Shown here piece after piece: positions 28,592 through 38,277 of a DNA stretch of 64,000 nucleotides. Position 1 is the stretch's first letter. Each line of letters opens with the position of its first letter. The stretch comes from Alteromonas sp. M12 (GTDB taxonomy: Bacteria > Pseudomonadota > Gammaproteobacteria > Enterobacterales > Alteromonadaceae). The DNA is taken from assembly GCF_037478005.1 (NCBI RefSeq), contig NZ_CP144164.1, positions 4,650,001-4,714,000 on the forward strand, read 5' to 3'. The translations under genes and the position numbers were made by a program. A model generated the notes under the pieces. The model did not search any database. It saw only the letters and a program-made list of their open reading frames with translations, and had not been told where the DNA came from.

Positions 28592-29176
28592 TTATACTCG
28601 GGAGCGCCGCCAAGCTAAAATCCGGATTACAAGCGCAGCAGTCCCCAAATAAGCATAGGGATCGGTCAATGGATTCAATGAAGGTATTTTAAATGCCAGT
28701 AGGGCATCAAAATATGGGCTAAATACAAAGATAAAAAAGAAGCCCCACATACCCACGCGATGCAGCACATTCCACCAACGTCCTAAACGACGACGTGCAC
28801 TATTGGTTGAAGTTAACACCATTGCAAGCAAGACAGCGTATGCCCATACGCCGCGATCCAAAAGTCCCACAGGAGGAAACTGGTTTATCAACCAGTTATA
28901 ATACAGCAGCGCCAAAAGGTGAACGAAAAAGCAACTAGCGAAACCTAACCCCCACCACCGACGATCTCTAAGCAAAGCCATGGTCCAAGGGGCCCTGTGT
29001 AGTCGAGGGAGTGACGAAGCAATAAAGGTAATCAGGAATAAAGGATAAGACGCTCTCGCGGTATAACGTGCAGCGAGTTGCCAGCCCTCTTGCAGGTTCG
29101 CTCCTACTAACAAGCCCGCAGCCACAGCTGCTACCCCAGCAAATAGTCCCAGCCACAGTGGCCATACCTTTTTCAT
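28592..29176 (-). CDS. Ferric-reductase-like transmembrane protein (MsrQ-like)
   Basis: The product has 194 residues from the ATG at 29176, which has an AAGGAAA ribosome-binding site. A longer frame to 29227 adds 17 non-conserved residues. Five or six hydrophobic helices are visible, with His residues in membrane segments (FFVHLLALLYY and WNVLHRVGMWGFF) placed as haem ligands of the ferric-reductase-like domain (PF01794), the family of MsrQ/YedZ. MsrQ normally partners a periplasmic molybdenum methionine-sulfoxide reductase, MsrP. No msrP gene is adjacent here, so its electron acceptor is unknown. Base composition is somewhat richer in GC than its neighbours, which could indicate transfer. 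Confidence 0.7.
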   Translation of the reverse strand: MKKVWPLWLGLFAGVAAVAAGLLVGANLQEGWQLAARYTARASYPLFLITFIASSLPRLHRAPWTMALLRDRRWWGLGFASCFFVHLLALLYYNWLINQFPPVGLLDRGVWAYAVLLAMVLTSTNSARRRLGRWWNVLHRVGMWGFFFIFVFSPYFDALLAFKIPSLNPLTDPYAYLGTAALVIRILAWRRSRV

Positions 29177-29846
29177 AAGTTGTCTTTCCTTATCTGGCGA
29201 AAAGCATCTCTGCCTAGCGCCCAACATTCACAACACTGACCTAAAATCATTTAGACTTAAAAATTTTGCTGATCCAAACTGTGACTGCGTTTGGCATAGG
29301 AAGATAGAGAGTAATACACCGCCCTAGCCCAAGCAATCAGTCTTACTTTTATTGACCTTAGACCTTAGCTAGTAAAAATCAATTATCTTGATTGGCAGAA
29401 TTGCTTCGTTCGCTTTTAAAATAATATCTCCAACATAAAGTTTCGTATAATTTGAGCATTGCAGTGTAAATATCGTCTCGTTTTGAAAACATACTTTTAC
29501 GCTTTCAAAAAGAGCAGCTCAAAAACCTAAATGGTCTATTCGATAATAACTAAGCTTTATTTTGTAAAGGTCAACTTTCCGTTAAACCAATTTCGCACTC
29601 TAAAATGCCTCTTTGTATTATCCCCTCCTGTACAAATTAATGACTCAGAATTACAAATTGATAATGGCTTCTGACTTTCGGAATTCTTAGCGGTGTGAAT
29701 AAGTGTGACAATAATTCGGTCTACAGTTTGCAGTAGTTTATATATTGTTCAGTAAGATGAAAATGACTGTCAACATTCTTTACAAATTCTAACTTCATTG
29801 ACGGCTAAGTCCCTGTAAAGTCGCTTAATTTGCGGATCTAGAGTTT
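29177..29846. other. Long intergenic region without recognised genes
   Basis: About 670 bases of AT-rich sequence lie between the divergent MsrQ-like and PEP-CTERM genes. All short frames lack ribosome-binding sites and coding character. I see no RNA gene or repeat. The downstream end carries the candidate sigma-54 promoter described separately, and an activator-binding site may lie further upstream. Confidence 0.4.
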
Positions 29847-29863
29847 CGGCATAATAGTTGCTT
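29847..29863 (+). promoter_or_regulatory. Candidate sigma-54 (-24/-12) promoter
   Basis: CGGCAT-N5-TTGCT has the invariant GG (29848-29849) and GC (29860-29861) separated by exactly 10 bases, matching TGGCAC-N5-TTGC well. It lies about 60 bases before the PEP-CTERM start. PEP-CTERM genes are often controlled by RpoN with PrsK/PrsR, which makes the match more credible. Confidence 0.6.
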
Positions 29864-29919
29864 TAACGGCTCGGCCTTAGGGGCAAACTTTAGGATTAAT
29901 TCAAAAAGGAATAGAAATA

Positions 29920-30852
29920 ATGTCAATGTCTAAAATATCTCTTGCTTTGATCGCTTCTGGTATTGCATCCAGCGCTTTCGCCTCACCAATCATTATGGAA
30001 GGTGATTTTGTTCGAACGGCAGTAAGCGATAACGGTACCTTAGGTGCTGGTGGTTCAACCTCTCCTGGCATCCTGCATGATGCAACTGGAACAGCTACAT
30101 GGTCGAATGATGACTACCTGACCCCAGGAACGCCAATGGAAGGTTTCTACATTAGCTCAACTGAAACAGGAATCGACGGTAACAATAACTCAAACGGATA
30201 TGGCTCGTCTGGTTCTGGCATTACTGCGTCTTCTATGACCGATACTTCGGGTACAAGTGGTTATGATCAATCAGTTAATTGGACTGGATTTTTAGATACC
30301 TTCTACACAGTTGAAACTGACACATACTACAACGATAGTTTTGAACGTATCTCTATGACTACAACGATTACTGCCCTTCAAGATCTAACCGACGTTGAGT
30401 TTTTACGAGTTCTTGATCCTGATCCAGATGTTTACACCTTTAGTTCTTACCATACCGAAAATGGTCGTGGTGACGCAATTAACGGTCATGCTAACGAAGA
30501 TTGGGTTCACGCTGAAGGTACAAGCACAGGTTTAACCATTGGTTTATACTCTGATTCCGATGTAGCACATAACACTGGTGTCTCAAGCGGTTGGTCTACA
30601 GATCCTAGCTTCTACCTAAGTGGTGCGGATAACGGCAACGGCGATTACACCATTGGTATAGCTTTTTCTTTAGGCGATTTGATGGCAGATGAATCAAAGT
30701 CATTCACCTATCACTACATCATGGGTGATAGCTTAGATAACGTTGACATCCCAGTTGACAATCCTGTTGACGTTCCAGAGCCAGTATCAATTGCATTGCT
30801 AGGTTTAGGTCTGGTAGGTATGGGCGCAGGCCGTCGTCGTTTGAAAAAGTAA
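29920..30852 (+). CDS. PEP-CTERM sorting-domain protein
   Basis: The product has 310 residues. A signal peptide ends near AFA. The C-terminus is a textbook PEP-CTERM signal: VPEP at 285-288, a hydrophobic helix, then a basic RRRLKK tail. Exosortase cleaves this signal during export of surface or biofilm-matrix proteins. The mature part is Ser/Thr/Gly/Asp-rich and low in Lys, with no Cys and no enzyme motif, consistent with an extracellular structural protein. No exosortase or polysaccharide gene lies in the window, so this is a dispersed target gene. The start ATG follows AAAAAGGAAT; a candidate sigma-54 promoter precedes it and a terminator follows. Confidence 0.9.
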   Translation: MSMSKISLALIASGIASSAFASPIIMEGDFVRTAVSDNGTLGAGGSTSPGILHDATGTATWSNDDYLTPGTPMEGFYISSTETGIDGNNNSNGYGSSGSGITASSMTDTSGTSGYDQSVNWTGFLDTFYTVETDTYYNDSFERISMTTTITALQDLTDVEFLRVLDPDPDVYTFSSYHTENGRGDAINGHANEDWVHAEGTSTGLTIGLYSDSDVAHNTGVSSGWSTDPSFYLSGADNGNGDYTIGIAFSLGDLMADESKSFTYHYIMGDSLDNVDIPVDNPVDVPEPVSIALLGLGLVGMGAGRRRLKK

Positions 30853-30875
30853 TTTAACGACATCTAACTAACAAC

Positions 30876-30901
30876 AAAGGTCAGCCATTGCTGACCTTTT
30901 T
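30876..30901 (+). terminator. Intrinsic terminator of PEP-CTERM gene
   Basis: AAAGGTCAGC pairs perfectly with GCTGACCTTT around a CATT loop, followed by Ts. Confidence 0.9.
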
Positions 30902-30954
30902 GCATTCTATCAATACTGCTTACCCTACTAGTCACGCATCTTCAACTATCAAAA

Positions 30955-31430
30955 CTACAAACCTGCGGGGCAGATATGTTGAAACCGTCTGTTTAAGCAA
31001 TAAAGCCATTGAATTAAAACTTCAAACTTTACGCAATAGCCTCTGTGTGAATCAGCATAATGAGACCAGAAAAGTTGATTATCATGGGTAGAGGTAAAAC
31101 AACATACTCTCACCTTTACGTATTCGTGGTTTAGAGCATTCCTGATTTTCCCTTTAACAACATCATTCTTGAGAATTTCCGTAGCTCTCGATAGCACATC
31201 ATTGTGCATGAAATTGAAATTCAAACCTGTCACCAATTGCATATCGCTAAGGAAACCGTCTAATTCATCATTTTCAAAAAGAGCATTTGGCCACGTAGGT
31301 GATACTTGCAATCAAAAGGATCGTTAAAAGCTTCAGGTTGACTATGGTAAAGCCATCCATCTCTCAACATCAAAGCGTGTCTTTCCTTATGCTCAGGTGA
31401 ATATGATGAATATCAGTAAAGTGCATCTAA
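30955..31430 (-). pseudogene. Broken DUF2971-family gene
   Basis: Read on the minus strand, the sequence first gives LDALY, then an in-frame TGA (31413-31415), then YSSYSPEHKERHALMLRDG and WLYHSQPEAFNDPFDC. This is the hallmark N-terminus of DUF2971 proteins (LxDGxLYxSxPxxFNDPFD). The frame then shifts by one base near 31310 into an open frame (30955-31311) that carries the family's CCFTS and LFWSHYADSHRGYCVKFE motifs. It ends prematurely 24 residues later, well short of the usual 250-300 residues. At least one nonsense, one frameshift and one 3' truncation mark it as a pseudogene. DUF2971 genes are common in mobile or defence-related islands. Confidence 0.7.
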
Positions 31431-31838
31431 GCCAGCTTGATAAGCAGTTAAATGGGTACGAGCGGTTTCTAGGAATAACGGGGCCATGTTTCACTAATTA
31501 GAGGCTTTTAGGTATCAGCTTTCAAAAATTGACCAAAAATAACACAGGGTTTTTGTTAAAAAATAAAGGGATCTTACATAATGCTGCTCATATAGCGATT
31601 ATCAATTTGTTTGATTGAATTAGTTGCATGGGAAACAAGTGATATTCGACTTTTTACTCCTAACAACTCACGACTAAAGCCAACCAACTGAATTTTAAAA
31701 AGTCACTAATTTATTGGCTCTATCCACAAAAATCTGTGCGCCCAATTCGACAATCTCCTGCCCTATGTCCCATCTGTATAAGTATATGGCCCAGATGTGT
31801 ATGTGAATGGCTCAGGATCACATCCATATGTCCCAGTG
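31431..31838. other. Non-coding debris with a degenerate inverted motif
   Basis: No credible ORF is seen. Around 31765-31800 the motif CATCTG recurs in inverted orientation next to near-identical TGGGxCATA words, giving a small imperfect dyad. On the minus strand the bases about 31685-31750 carry a short frame (ELGAQIFVDRANKLVTF) that I cannot identify. This is probably decayed mobile-island sequence. Confidence 0.3.
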
Positions 31839-31958
31839 CTATAACATTGACTTCGCGACTCTCTGACTTTGCTTGCTCATTACCCATGAACTAATTGTCG
31901 TAGCGATTATTTTATATAAATCTTCTTCTACTATAGGAGAAAGCCTATAGGTTGGCAT
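31839..31958 (-). pseudogene. ParE-like toxin fragment
   Basis: The ATG at 31958 opens a 39-residue frame beginning MPTYRLSPIVEEDLYKI. This closely follows the N-terminus of ParE/RelE-type toxins (MPxYxLSPxAxxDLxxI). ParE proteins are about 95-100 residues, so this copy is cut short by a stop at 31839; matching C-terminal sequence was not found downstream. The start lies inside the last codons of the antitoxin-like ORF (14-base overlap), a typical toxin-antitoxin arrangement. It is probably inactive. Confidence 0.45.
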
Positions 31959-32085
31959 TATCGCCCTTACTTTCAGATTGTTTATTTACTGAAAGAGAAG
32001 CTTGTTCAAATATATCCATGACATTATGATTTGACGATTCGCCCGCAGCTAGCTGTTCAAAACCTTTCGCTACTTCTTGTTTCAT
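31945..32085 (-). CDS. Short ParD-like antitoxin candidate
   Basis: The ORF encodes 46 residues from the ATG at 32085 to the TAG at 31945. The helical, charged N-terminal part (MKQEVAKGFEQLAAGESS) followed by VMDIFEQA resembles the C-terminal toxin-binding part of ParD/CopG-type antitoxins. The ribosome-binding site is weak and an in-frame stop lies directly before the ATG, so no longer DNA-binding domain is encoded upstream. It overlaps the ParE-like fragment, which supports a former toxin-antitoxin locus. The call rests on motif resemblance plus arrangement only. Confidence 0.35.
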   Translation of the reverse strand: MKQEVAKGFEQLAAGESSNHNVMDIFEQASLSVNKQSESKGDNANL

Positions 32086-32571
32086 TTAATATTCACAGCG
32101 TTATTTCAGTTTTCAACGCAATTCTAGTTCAGAAGTATATTTTTCCTAATAATTAGTTAGCTTTAGCCACCATGGCAGACATACGTTAGATACTAAAAGC
32201 GTTCTCAATGGACGGCTTTTAGCCAGGTAGCTGACATTACCCTTTGCAATACCATGATGATATTTAGTGTAATACTAACCGACATTTATTGCTCGTTTGT
32301 GGGGCTGGTTTAAGCTGTGAGTTCAACTGATCAATGCAAAGTTCTTTAATCATTATTTGATGCGCAATGCGCAAGTTAGCAGTTGTGAAATTCAATATTC
32401 AGTCACAGGCAAAAACAGCGTTTTTTTGTTTAAGGATCGAGATAAATATATACCTGAAGAGGTCGTTATCTAAGTTCAAGTTTAATGGGTAAAATTACAG
32501 TATCGGTTTGTAACATCCAATTCAATTAACCAACTTTTCTCACTATAGATATTGACTGCAATTCACCTTCG
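32086..32571. other. 486-bp region without genes
   Basis: No ORF with coding character is seen. A hairpin at 32195-32220 (AAAAG-CGTTC with GGACG-G-CTTTT) could end transcription, but no long T-tract follows. This region lies between the toxin-antitoxin remnant and the stop of cueR and looks like the other half of the decayed insertion. Confidence 0.35.
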
Positions 32572-32982
32572 TTATTCGGATGAAAGTTGAGCTAAGCCTT
32601 CTAAAATAGGGCAGTCAGAGTTATCATTACCATCACATTTATCCGCTAGTTTCTGTAGCACTTCTTTCATTTTCTCAAGCTCACGTATCTTTTCATTAAT
32701 CTCGTGTAAATGATTCAGTGCAAGTTGTTTCACGTTACGACTTTCTCTGTCAGTATCGAGCCAGAACTTGAGTAGTGACTGAATTTCAGCCATGGAGAAG
32801 TCTAACTTTCTCGCACGACGGATAAACCCCAATTGTTGAATGTGTGCTTGATTATATAGTCGGTAGCCGGCATCTGTGCGACTCGTTTTTTTCAATACGC
32901 CAATTTCTTCATAATATCGAATCATTTTGGCTGACACCCCCGTTAAACTAGCGGCTTTGCCAATTGTGACAAGTTTATCCAT
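32572..32982 (-). CDS. cueR: Copper-responsive MerR-family regulator CueR
   Basis: The product has 136 residues. The MerR-type winged helix lies at residues 4-40 (KAASLTGVSAKMIRYYEEIG). A dimerisation helix follows, then the metal loop with Cys116 and Cys124 in the pattern CDGN-x4-CPIL. The two Cys are eight residues apart, as Cys112/Cys120 in E. coli CueR, which bind Cu(I), Ag(I) or Au(I). The gene starts one base after the copA stop and is therefore in the copA operon, activated by its own product through the promoter at 35397-35427. Confidence 0.93.
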   Translation of the reverse strand: MDKLVTIGKAASLTGVSAKMIRYYEEIGVLKKTSRTDAGYRLYNQAHIQQLGFIRRARKLDFSMAEIQSLLKFWLDTDRESRNVKQLALNHLHEINEKIRELEKMKEVLQKLADKCDGNDNSDCPILEGLAQLSSE

Positions 32983-32983
32983 G

Positions 32984-35359
32984 TTATTTCTCCTTCAGAG
33001 TCCAACGTTGCAATAACAATGCATTACTGACGACAAATAAGCTACTAAATGCCATTGCAGCACCGGCGATAATGGGGTCAAGATAACCAAAGGCTGCTAG
33101 TGGAATTCCCACAGCGTTAAAGATAAAGGCCCAAAAAAGATTTTGCTGTATTTTACGATAAGTCATCCTTGCAATGATTAATGCCGTGGGTACTAGGCTT
33201 GGTTTACTCCGCATTAACGTGAAAGAAGCTGCGCTAACGGCAACATCAGTACCAGACGCCATTGCCATACCCAAATCTGCTTGGGCTAGCGCTGGGGCAT
33301 CATTAATGCCATCACCAACCATGGCAACCTGATAACCTTGCGCTTGATATTCCATAATATATTTTGCTTTATCTGCTGGCAGCACCTCAGCTTTAAAATC
33401 GTCTAACTGTAATTCTGTCGCCACCGATGTTGCACTCGCTTGATTGTCACCGGTAAGCATAGCCACCTTTATACCTTGTTGTTGCAATAGCTTCACAGCT
33501 TGCAGCGCATCAGACTTCAATTTATCACTAAAACAAAACAGGCCAAGTAATGTTATTTGATCTTGTTGCTGACTAGCCAACCAAGAAACAGAAGCACCCA
33601 GTATTTCTATTTGTTCGGTTGGTAGTTTTACGCCTAATTCTTGCATCCAATGACTACTACCCATCAATACTAACTTGTCAGCAATATTGCCTTTGACACC
33701 ATAACCTGCGACAACCTGAAATTCATCGACAGGTATTGGTTGTGTCCCTTTGGTTAATGCTTTTTCAACCACTGCCTTGCCCAATGGGTGCTCACTATTT
33801 ATTTGTAAGGAATAGGCCAACTGCAATACAGCTTCTTCACTGCCACTGATGACTGTCATCTTATTTACAACAGGTTTGCCTTGAGTCAAGGTGCCTGTTT
33901 TATCAAATACGACTAAATTGATTTCTTTTGCTTGCTCTAACGCCACTGCATCTTTAACCAATACGCCTAATCTGGCAGCAGTTCCAGTGCCTGCCATGAT
34001 AGCTGCCGGAGTTGCCAAACCAAGTGCGCATGGACAAGCGATAACTAAAACGGCTACCGCATTGAGAATGCCATTGGTCCAGTCATCAAACGCTAAACCT
34101 GTCACCAATAAAGTGGTAAGTGCGACCAATAACACCACAGGAATGAAGATACTGCTGACTTTATCCACTATTGCTTGGACGGGAGCTTTTGCTCCTTGGG
34201 CTTGCTCGACTAGTTCAATGATTTTAGATAAGGTAGATTCGGTACCAACATTAGTGGCACGGATCTCCAAAATACCGTCCAAGTTAAGTGATCCCCCCGT
34301 GACAATATCACCTTCTTTTTTACTTAACGGAATCGATTCGCCACTAATTAACGCTTCATCCAGATGACTCTGCCCCTGTAAAACCTCACCGTCAACAGGC
34401 ACACTTTCGCCCGGTATTACTTTTACTTTTTCACCAGATTGCACTGATGAAGCGGCCACTTTTTGCCATTTACCTAAACGTTGCACTGTCGCCTCAACAG
34501 GTTTCAAATTTTCCAATGCTCTAAGTGCATCAGTTGTTCGGCGTTTTGCCTTGTGTTCTAAATATTTACCCAGCAGAACCAAGGTGATTACTGCGCTACT
34601 ACTTTCAAAATACAAATGGGGCATGCCATGAGCGCTATCAAAGCTCCACCACAAATATAAAGATAATCCGAAGGCTGCACTGGTACCGATGGAAACAAGA
34701 AGATCCATGTTGCCCATGCCAGCTTTTAATGCCCCCCAGCCTGCACGATAAAAACGAGCGCCAAAATAGAACTGAACTGGCGTAGCTAACAACCATTGCC
34801 AAACAGGCGGTAACATCCACTGTTGCGCAAATAACATGCCTAACATCGGCAACACCAATGGCAAGGTAAGTAGACCTGCTCCCAATACGGGCCACCAAGC
34901 TTTAGTATAAAAAGGCTGATGTTTATTGGTTTTTTGTATCACGCTGTCATTGTTTAACGGGATAAAAAGGTAACCGGCTTGTGTCACGGCTTGGGCTAAT
35001 TGTTCATCGGTTACAAAGGATAAAGTCCTTACTTGTACTTGCTCGGTGGCTAAATTTACCGATGCACTGACCATACCGGTTACTTTTAGCAATGCCTGTT
35101 CGACCCGCTTCACACAAGAGGAGCAGCTCATCTTTCCAATACCAAATTGCTTTACCTTTACTGGCACTTGATAACCGGCCTCAATAACAGCGGTAATTAA
35201 TTCACTATGACTGGCGGTACCTTGAACCGTTGCCGTATCTGTAGCTAGGTTGACGGTAGCATTTGTCACGCCCACCACTTTGAGTAACGCGTTTTCAACA
35301 CGACCGACGCATGAAGCACAGGTCATACCGTCAATTTTGAATTGTGTAGTTGTATTCAT
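32984..35359 (-). CDS. copA: Cu(I)-exporting P1B-type ATPase CopA
   Basis: The protein has 791 residues. Two N-terminal heavy-metal-binding domains carry GMTCASC (Cys14, Cys17) and KMSCSSC (Cys79, Cys82). Eight membrane helices follow, with the CPC ion motif at 442-444, the TGE-type actuator motif (ISGESIP), the phosphorylation site Asp486 in DKTGT, and the GDGINDAPAL hinge. It exports Cu(I) from the cytoplasm at the inner membrane. The ATG at 35359 is the only sensible start. cueR follows with a one-base gap. No copper chaperone or CueO-type oxidase gene is adjacent. Confidence 0.95.
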   Translation of the reverse strand: MNTTTQFKIDGMTCASCVGRVENALLKVVGVTNATVNLATDTATVQGTASHSELITAVIEAGYQVPVKVKQFGIGKMSCSSCVKRVEQALLKVTGMVSASVNLATEQVQVRTLSFVTDEQLAQAVTQAGYLFIPLNNDSVIQKTNKHQPFYTKAWWPVLGAGLLTLPLVLPMLGMLFAQQWMLPPVWQWLLATPVQFYFGARFYRAGWGALKAGMGNMDLLVSIGTSAAFGLSLYLWWSFDSAHGMPHLYFESSSAVITLVLLGKYLEHKAKRRTTDALRALENLKPVEATVQRLGKWQKVAASSVQSGEKVKVIPGESVPVDGEVLQGQSHLDEALISGESIPLSKKEGDIVTGGSLNLDGILEIRATNVGTESTLSKIIELVEQAQGAKAPVQAIVDKVSSIFIPVVLLVALTTLLVTGLAFDDWTNGILNAVAVLVIACPCALGLATPAAIMAGTGTAARLGVLVKDAVALEQAKEINLVVFDKTGTLTQGKPVVNKMTVISGSEEAVLQLAYSLQINSEHPLGKAVVEKALTKGTQPIPVDEFQVVAGYGVKGNIADKLVLMGSSHWMQELGVKLPTEQIEILGASVSWLASQQQDQITLLGLFCFSDKLKSDALQAVKLLQQQGIKVAMLTGDNQASATSVATELQLDDFKAEVLPADKAKYIMEYQAQGYQVAMVGDGINDAPALAQADLGMAMASGTDVAVSAASFTLMRSKPSLVPTALIIARMTYRKIQQNLFWAFIFNAVGIPLAAFGYLDPIIAGAAMAFSSLFVVSNALLLQRWTLKEK

Positions 35360-35396
35360 AAGCTTCTCATCTTAATTGAATTGTAGAACTAAGCTG

Positions 35397-35427
35397 AGGT
35401 TAAAGCTTACCACGGTAGTAAGGACAA
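35397..35427 (-). promoter_or_regulatory. CueR-controlled copA promoter
   Basis: On the minus strand TTGTCC (-35) and TAACCT (-10) are separated by exactly 19 bases, the over-long spacer typical of MerR-family promoters. The -10 is identical to my recollection of E. coli copA. Within the spacer lies a dyad, CTTACTACC-GTGGTAAG (35406-35422), which is the expected operator. The rest of the 35360-35734 gap holds the groEL terminator and, at 35517, a strong GGAGG-led 10-codon ORF of no known meaning. Confidence 0.8.
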
Positions 35428-35663
35428 CTGTTTTAGTATGAAAAGTGTTATAAATGACAATTTAACTGCAATCACTGCATTTTAAAGAGGAGTACAACCA
35501 TCTTAATGGAGGCTTTATGAACACTAAAAACAGCTCAAAAATCCATTGATGTTAACGTCCGGTTTCGTATCGAAGAAGTCAGTAGGTTTGTTGGGAAGAT
35601 AGTTTTCGCTTTGTCCGAATTAATACATAACAACAATGGTATTAGATATTGATTAACAAATAA

Positions 35664-35696
35664 TAAAAAAGCCCAAATATTGCTATTCGGGCTTTC
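35664..35696 (-). terminator. Intrinsic terminator of groESL operon
   Basis: On the minus strand GAAAGCCCGAATA pairs with TATTTGGGCTTT around a short loop and is followed by a T-run. Confidence 0.8.
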
Positions 35697-35734
35697 AAAA
35701 AACTCAGTAGATTAAGCGGTAATAGAAAAATCTA

Positions 35735-37423
<1,689 letters not shown>

Positions 37424-37714
37424 TTATTCAACAACCGCTAGGATGTCGCCTTCGCTCATGATAAGCACTTCTTCGCCATCTAGTTTTTCGGTTTTAACAC
37501 CATAGCCATCACTAAAAATCACTACGTCGCCAACTTTAACGTCAAGCGCTTTCACTTCACCATTATCTAAAACTCGACCATTACCAACAGCAACGATTTC
37601 GCCACGAGTTGATTTTTCGGCCGCAGAGCCAGTTAGTACGATGCCACCAGCAGATTTACTTTCTTGCTCTTGGCGCTTAACGATAACGCGATCGTGTAAA
37701 GGACGGATTGCCAT
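37424..37714 (-). CDS. groES: Co-chaperonin GroES
   Basis: The product has 96 residues from the ATG at 37714 ([16 protein letters not shown]). A longer frame to 37738 adds eight residues that no GroES has, and the CAGGAGA ribosome-binding site fits the shorter start. The mobile loop [18 protein letters not shown] and the C-terminal GEDILAVVE-type end (here EGDILAVVE) are present. It forms the heptameric lid of GroEL and is first gene of the operon. Confidence 0.98.
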   Translation of the reverse strand: MAIRPLHDRVIVKRQEQESKSAGGIVLTGSAAEKSTRGEIVAVGNGRVLDNGEVKALDVKVGDVVIFSDGYGVKTEKLDGEEVLIMSEGDILAVVE

Positions 37715-37815
37715 TTTCAAATCTCCTGAAAATTCCAATTTTAAAGTTAAAATTCCCGAACGTCGGGGGGTGAGTTGCGGCTTTCACCTCAACTCGAATG
37801 AGTGTCTGCGAGCAA

Positions 37816-37843
37816 AGATGGGGATAGCCGTACTGACTTCAAG
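37816..37843 (-). promoter_or_regulatory. Sigma-32 heat-shock promoter of groESL
   Basis: On the minus strand CTTGAA (-35) and CCCCATCT (-10) are separated by 14 bases, matching the sigma-32 consensus CTTGAA-N(11-15)-CCCCATNT. The position, about 100 bases before groES, fits. Confidence 0.88.
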
Positions 37844-37916
37844 GGTTTATGTTAAAAAAAATCTATTTTTGTGGTGTTTTTTGCGATTTTTTTACAAATT
37901 GAAGGATTTGAGGCGT

Positions 37917-38192
37917 TTACGAGCGATAAAGTGTTTTTATTAAATGAAAACCGAATTGGGTTTTTACCGGGCCATGAATTGTCAAAACTGGTTTTTTAAA
38001 TACCACATTATCGAACGCTTTAACCATTTGCCCCGGTTTCACCTCACCTAAATCGCCGCCTTTTTTAGCGGAAGGACATTGTGAGTATTTTTTCGCCAGT
38101 TGTTGGAAATTGGCACCTTTAGCAAGTTGGCGTTTTAGTTCTTCCGCTTGCTGTTTATCTTTGACCAATATATGGCATACACCTGCTTTCAT
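37917..38192 (-). CDS. ppiC: Parvulin-type peptidyl-prolyl isomerase PpiC
   Basis: The product has 91 residues, the size of E. coli PpiC (93). It consists of the rotamase domain alone: CHILV near the start, the FQQLAKKYSQCPSAKKGGDLG segment (split as FQQLAKKYSQ and CPSAKKGGDLG), and FGFHLIK at the end. There is no signal peptide, so it is cytoplasmic. It catalyses cis-trans isomerisation of prolyl bonds in folding proteins. The gene is transcribed in the same direction as groESL but from about 70 bases upstream of the heat-shock promoter. The tight spacing suggests at most read-through into groESL. Confidence 0.92.
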   Translation of the reverse strand: MKAGVCHILVKDKQQAEELKRQLAKGANFQQLAKKYSQCPSAKKGGDLGEVKPGQMVKAFDNVVFKKPVLTIHGPVKTQFGFHLIKTLYRS

Positions 38193-38277
38193 TTGTTTTA
38201 ATCCTTATGTTCTCGCCAGTTGGATGAAGCTCTGTCATTATACCCCGTATTTCGTTACTACTATGAGTTGTTAATTA

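Noticed and set aside
30888..31091. Plus-strand ORF after the PEP-CTERM gene
   Set aside because: It begins inside the terminator and lies opposite the DUF2971 remnant.
31590..31630. TTACATAATG-type sequence as a possible insertion-sequence end
   Set aside because: No matching partner end, transposase or target duplication was seen.
33891..34367. 158-residue plus-strand ORF opposite copA
   Set aside because: Antisense shadow of a well conserved ATPase gene; no start signals.
35517..35549. Ten-codon ORF with a strong GGAGG site upstream of copA
   Set aside because: Too short to judge; no leader-peptide pattern or following attenuator. Mentioned only in the promoter entry.
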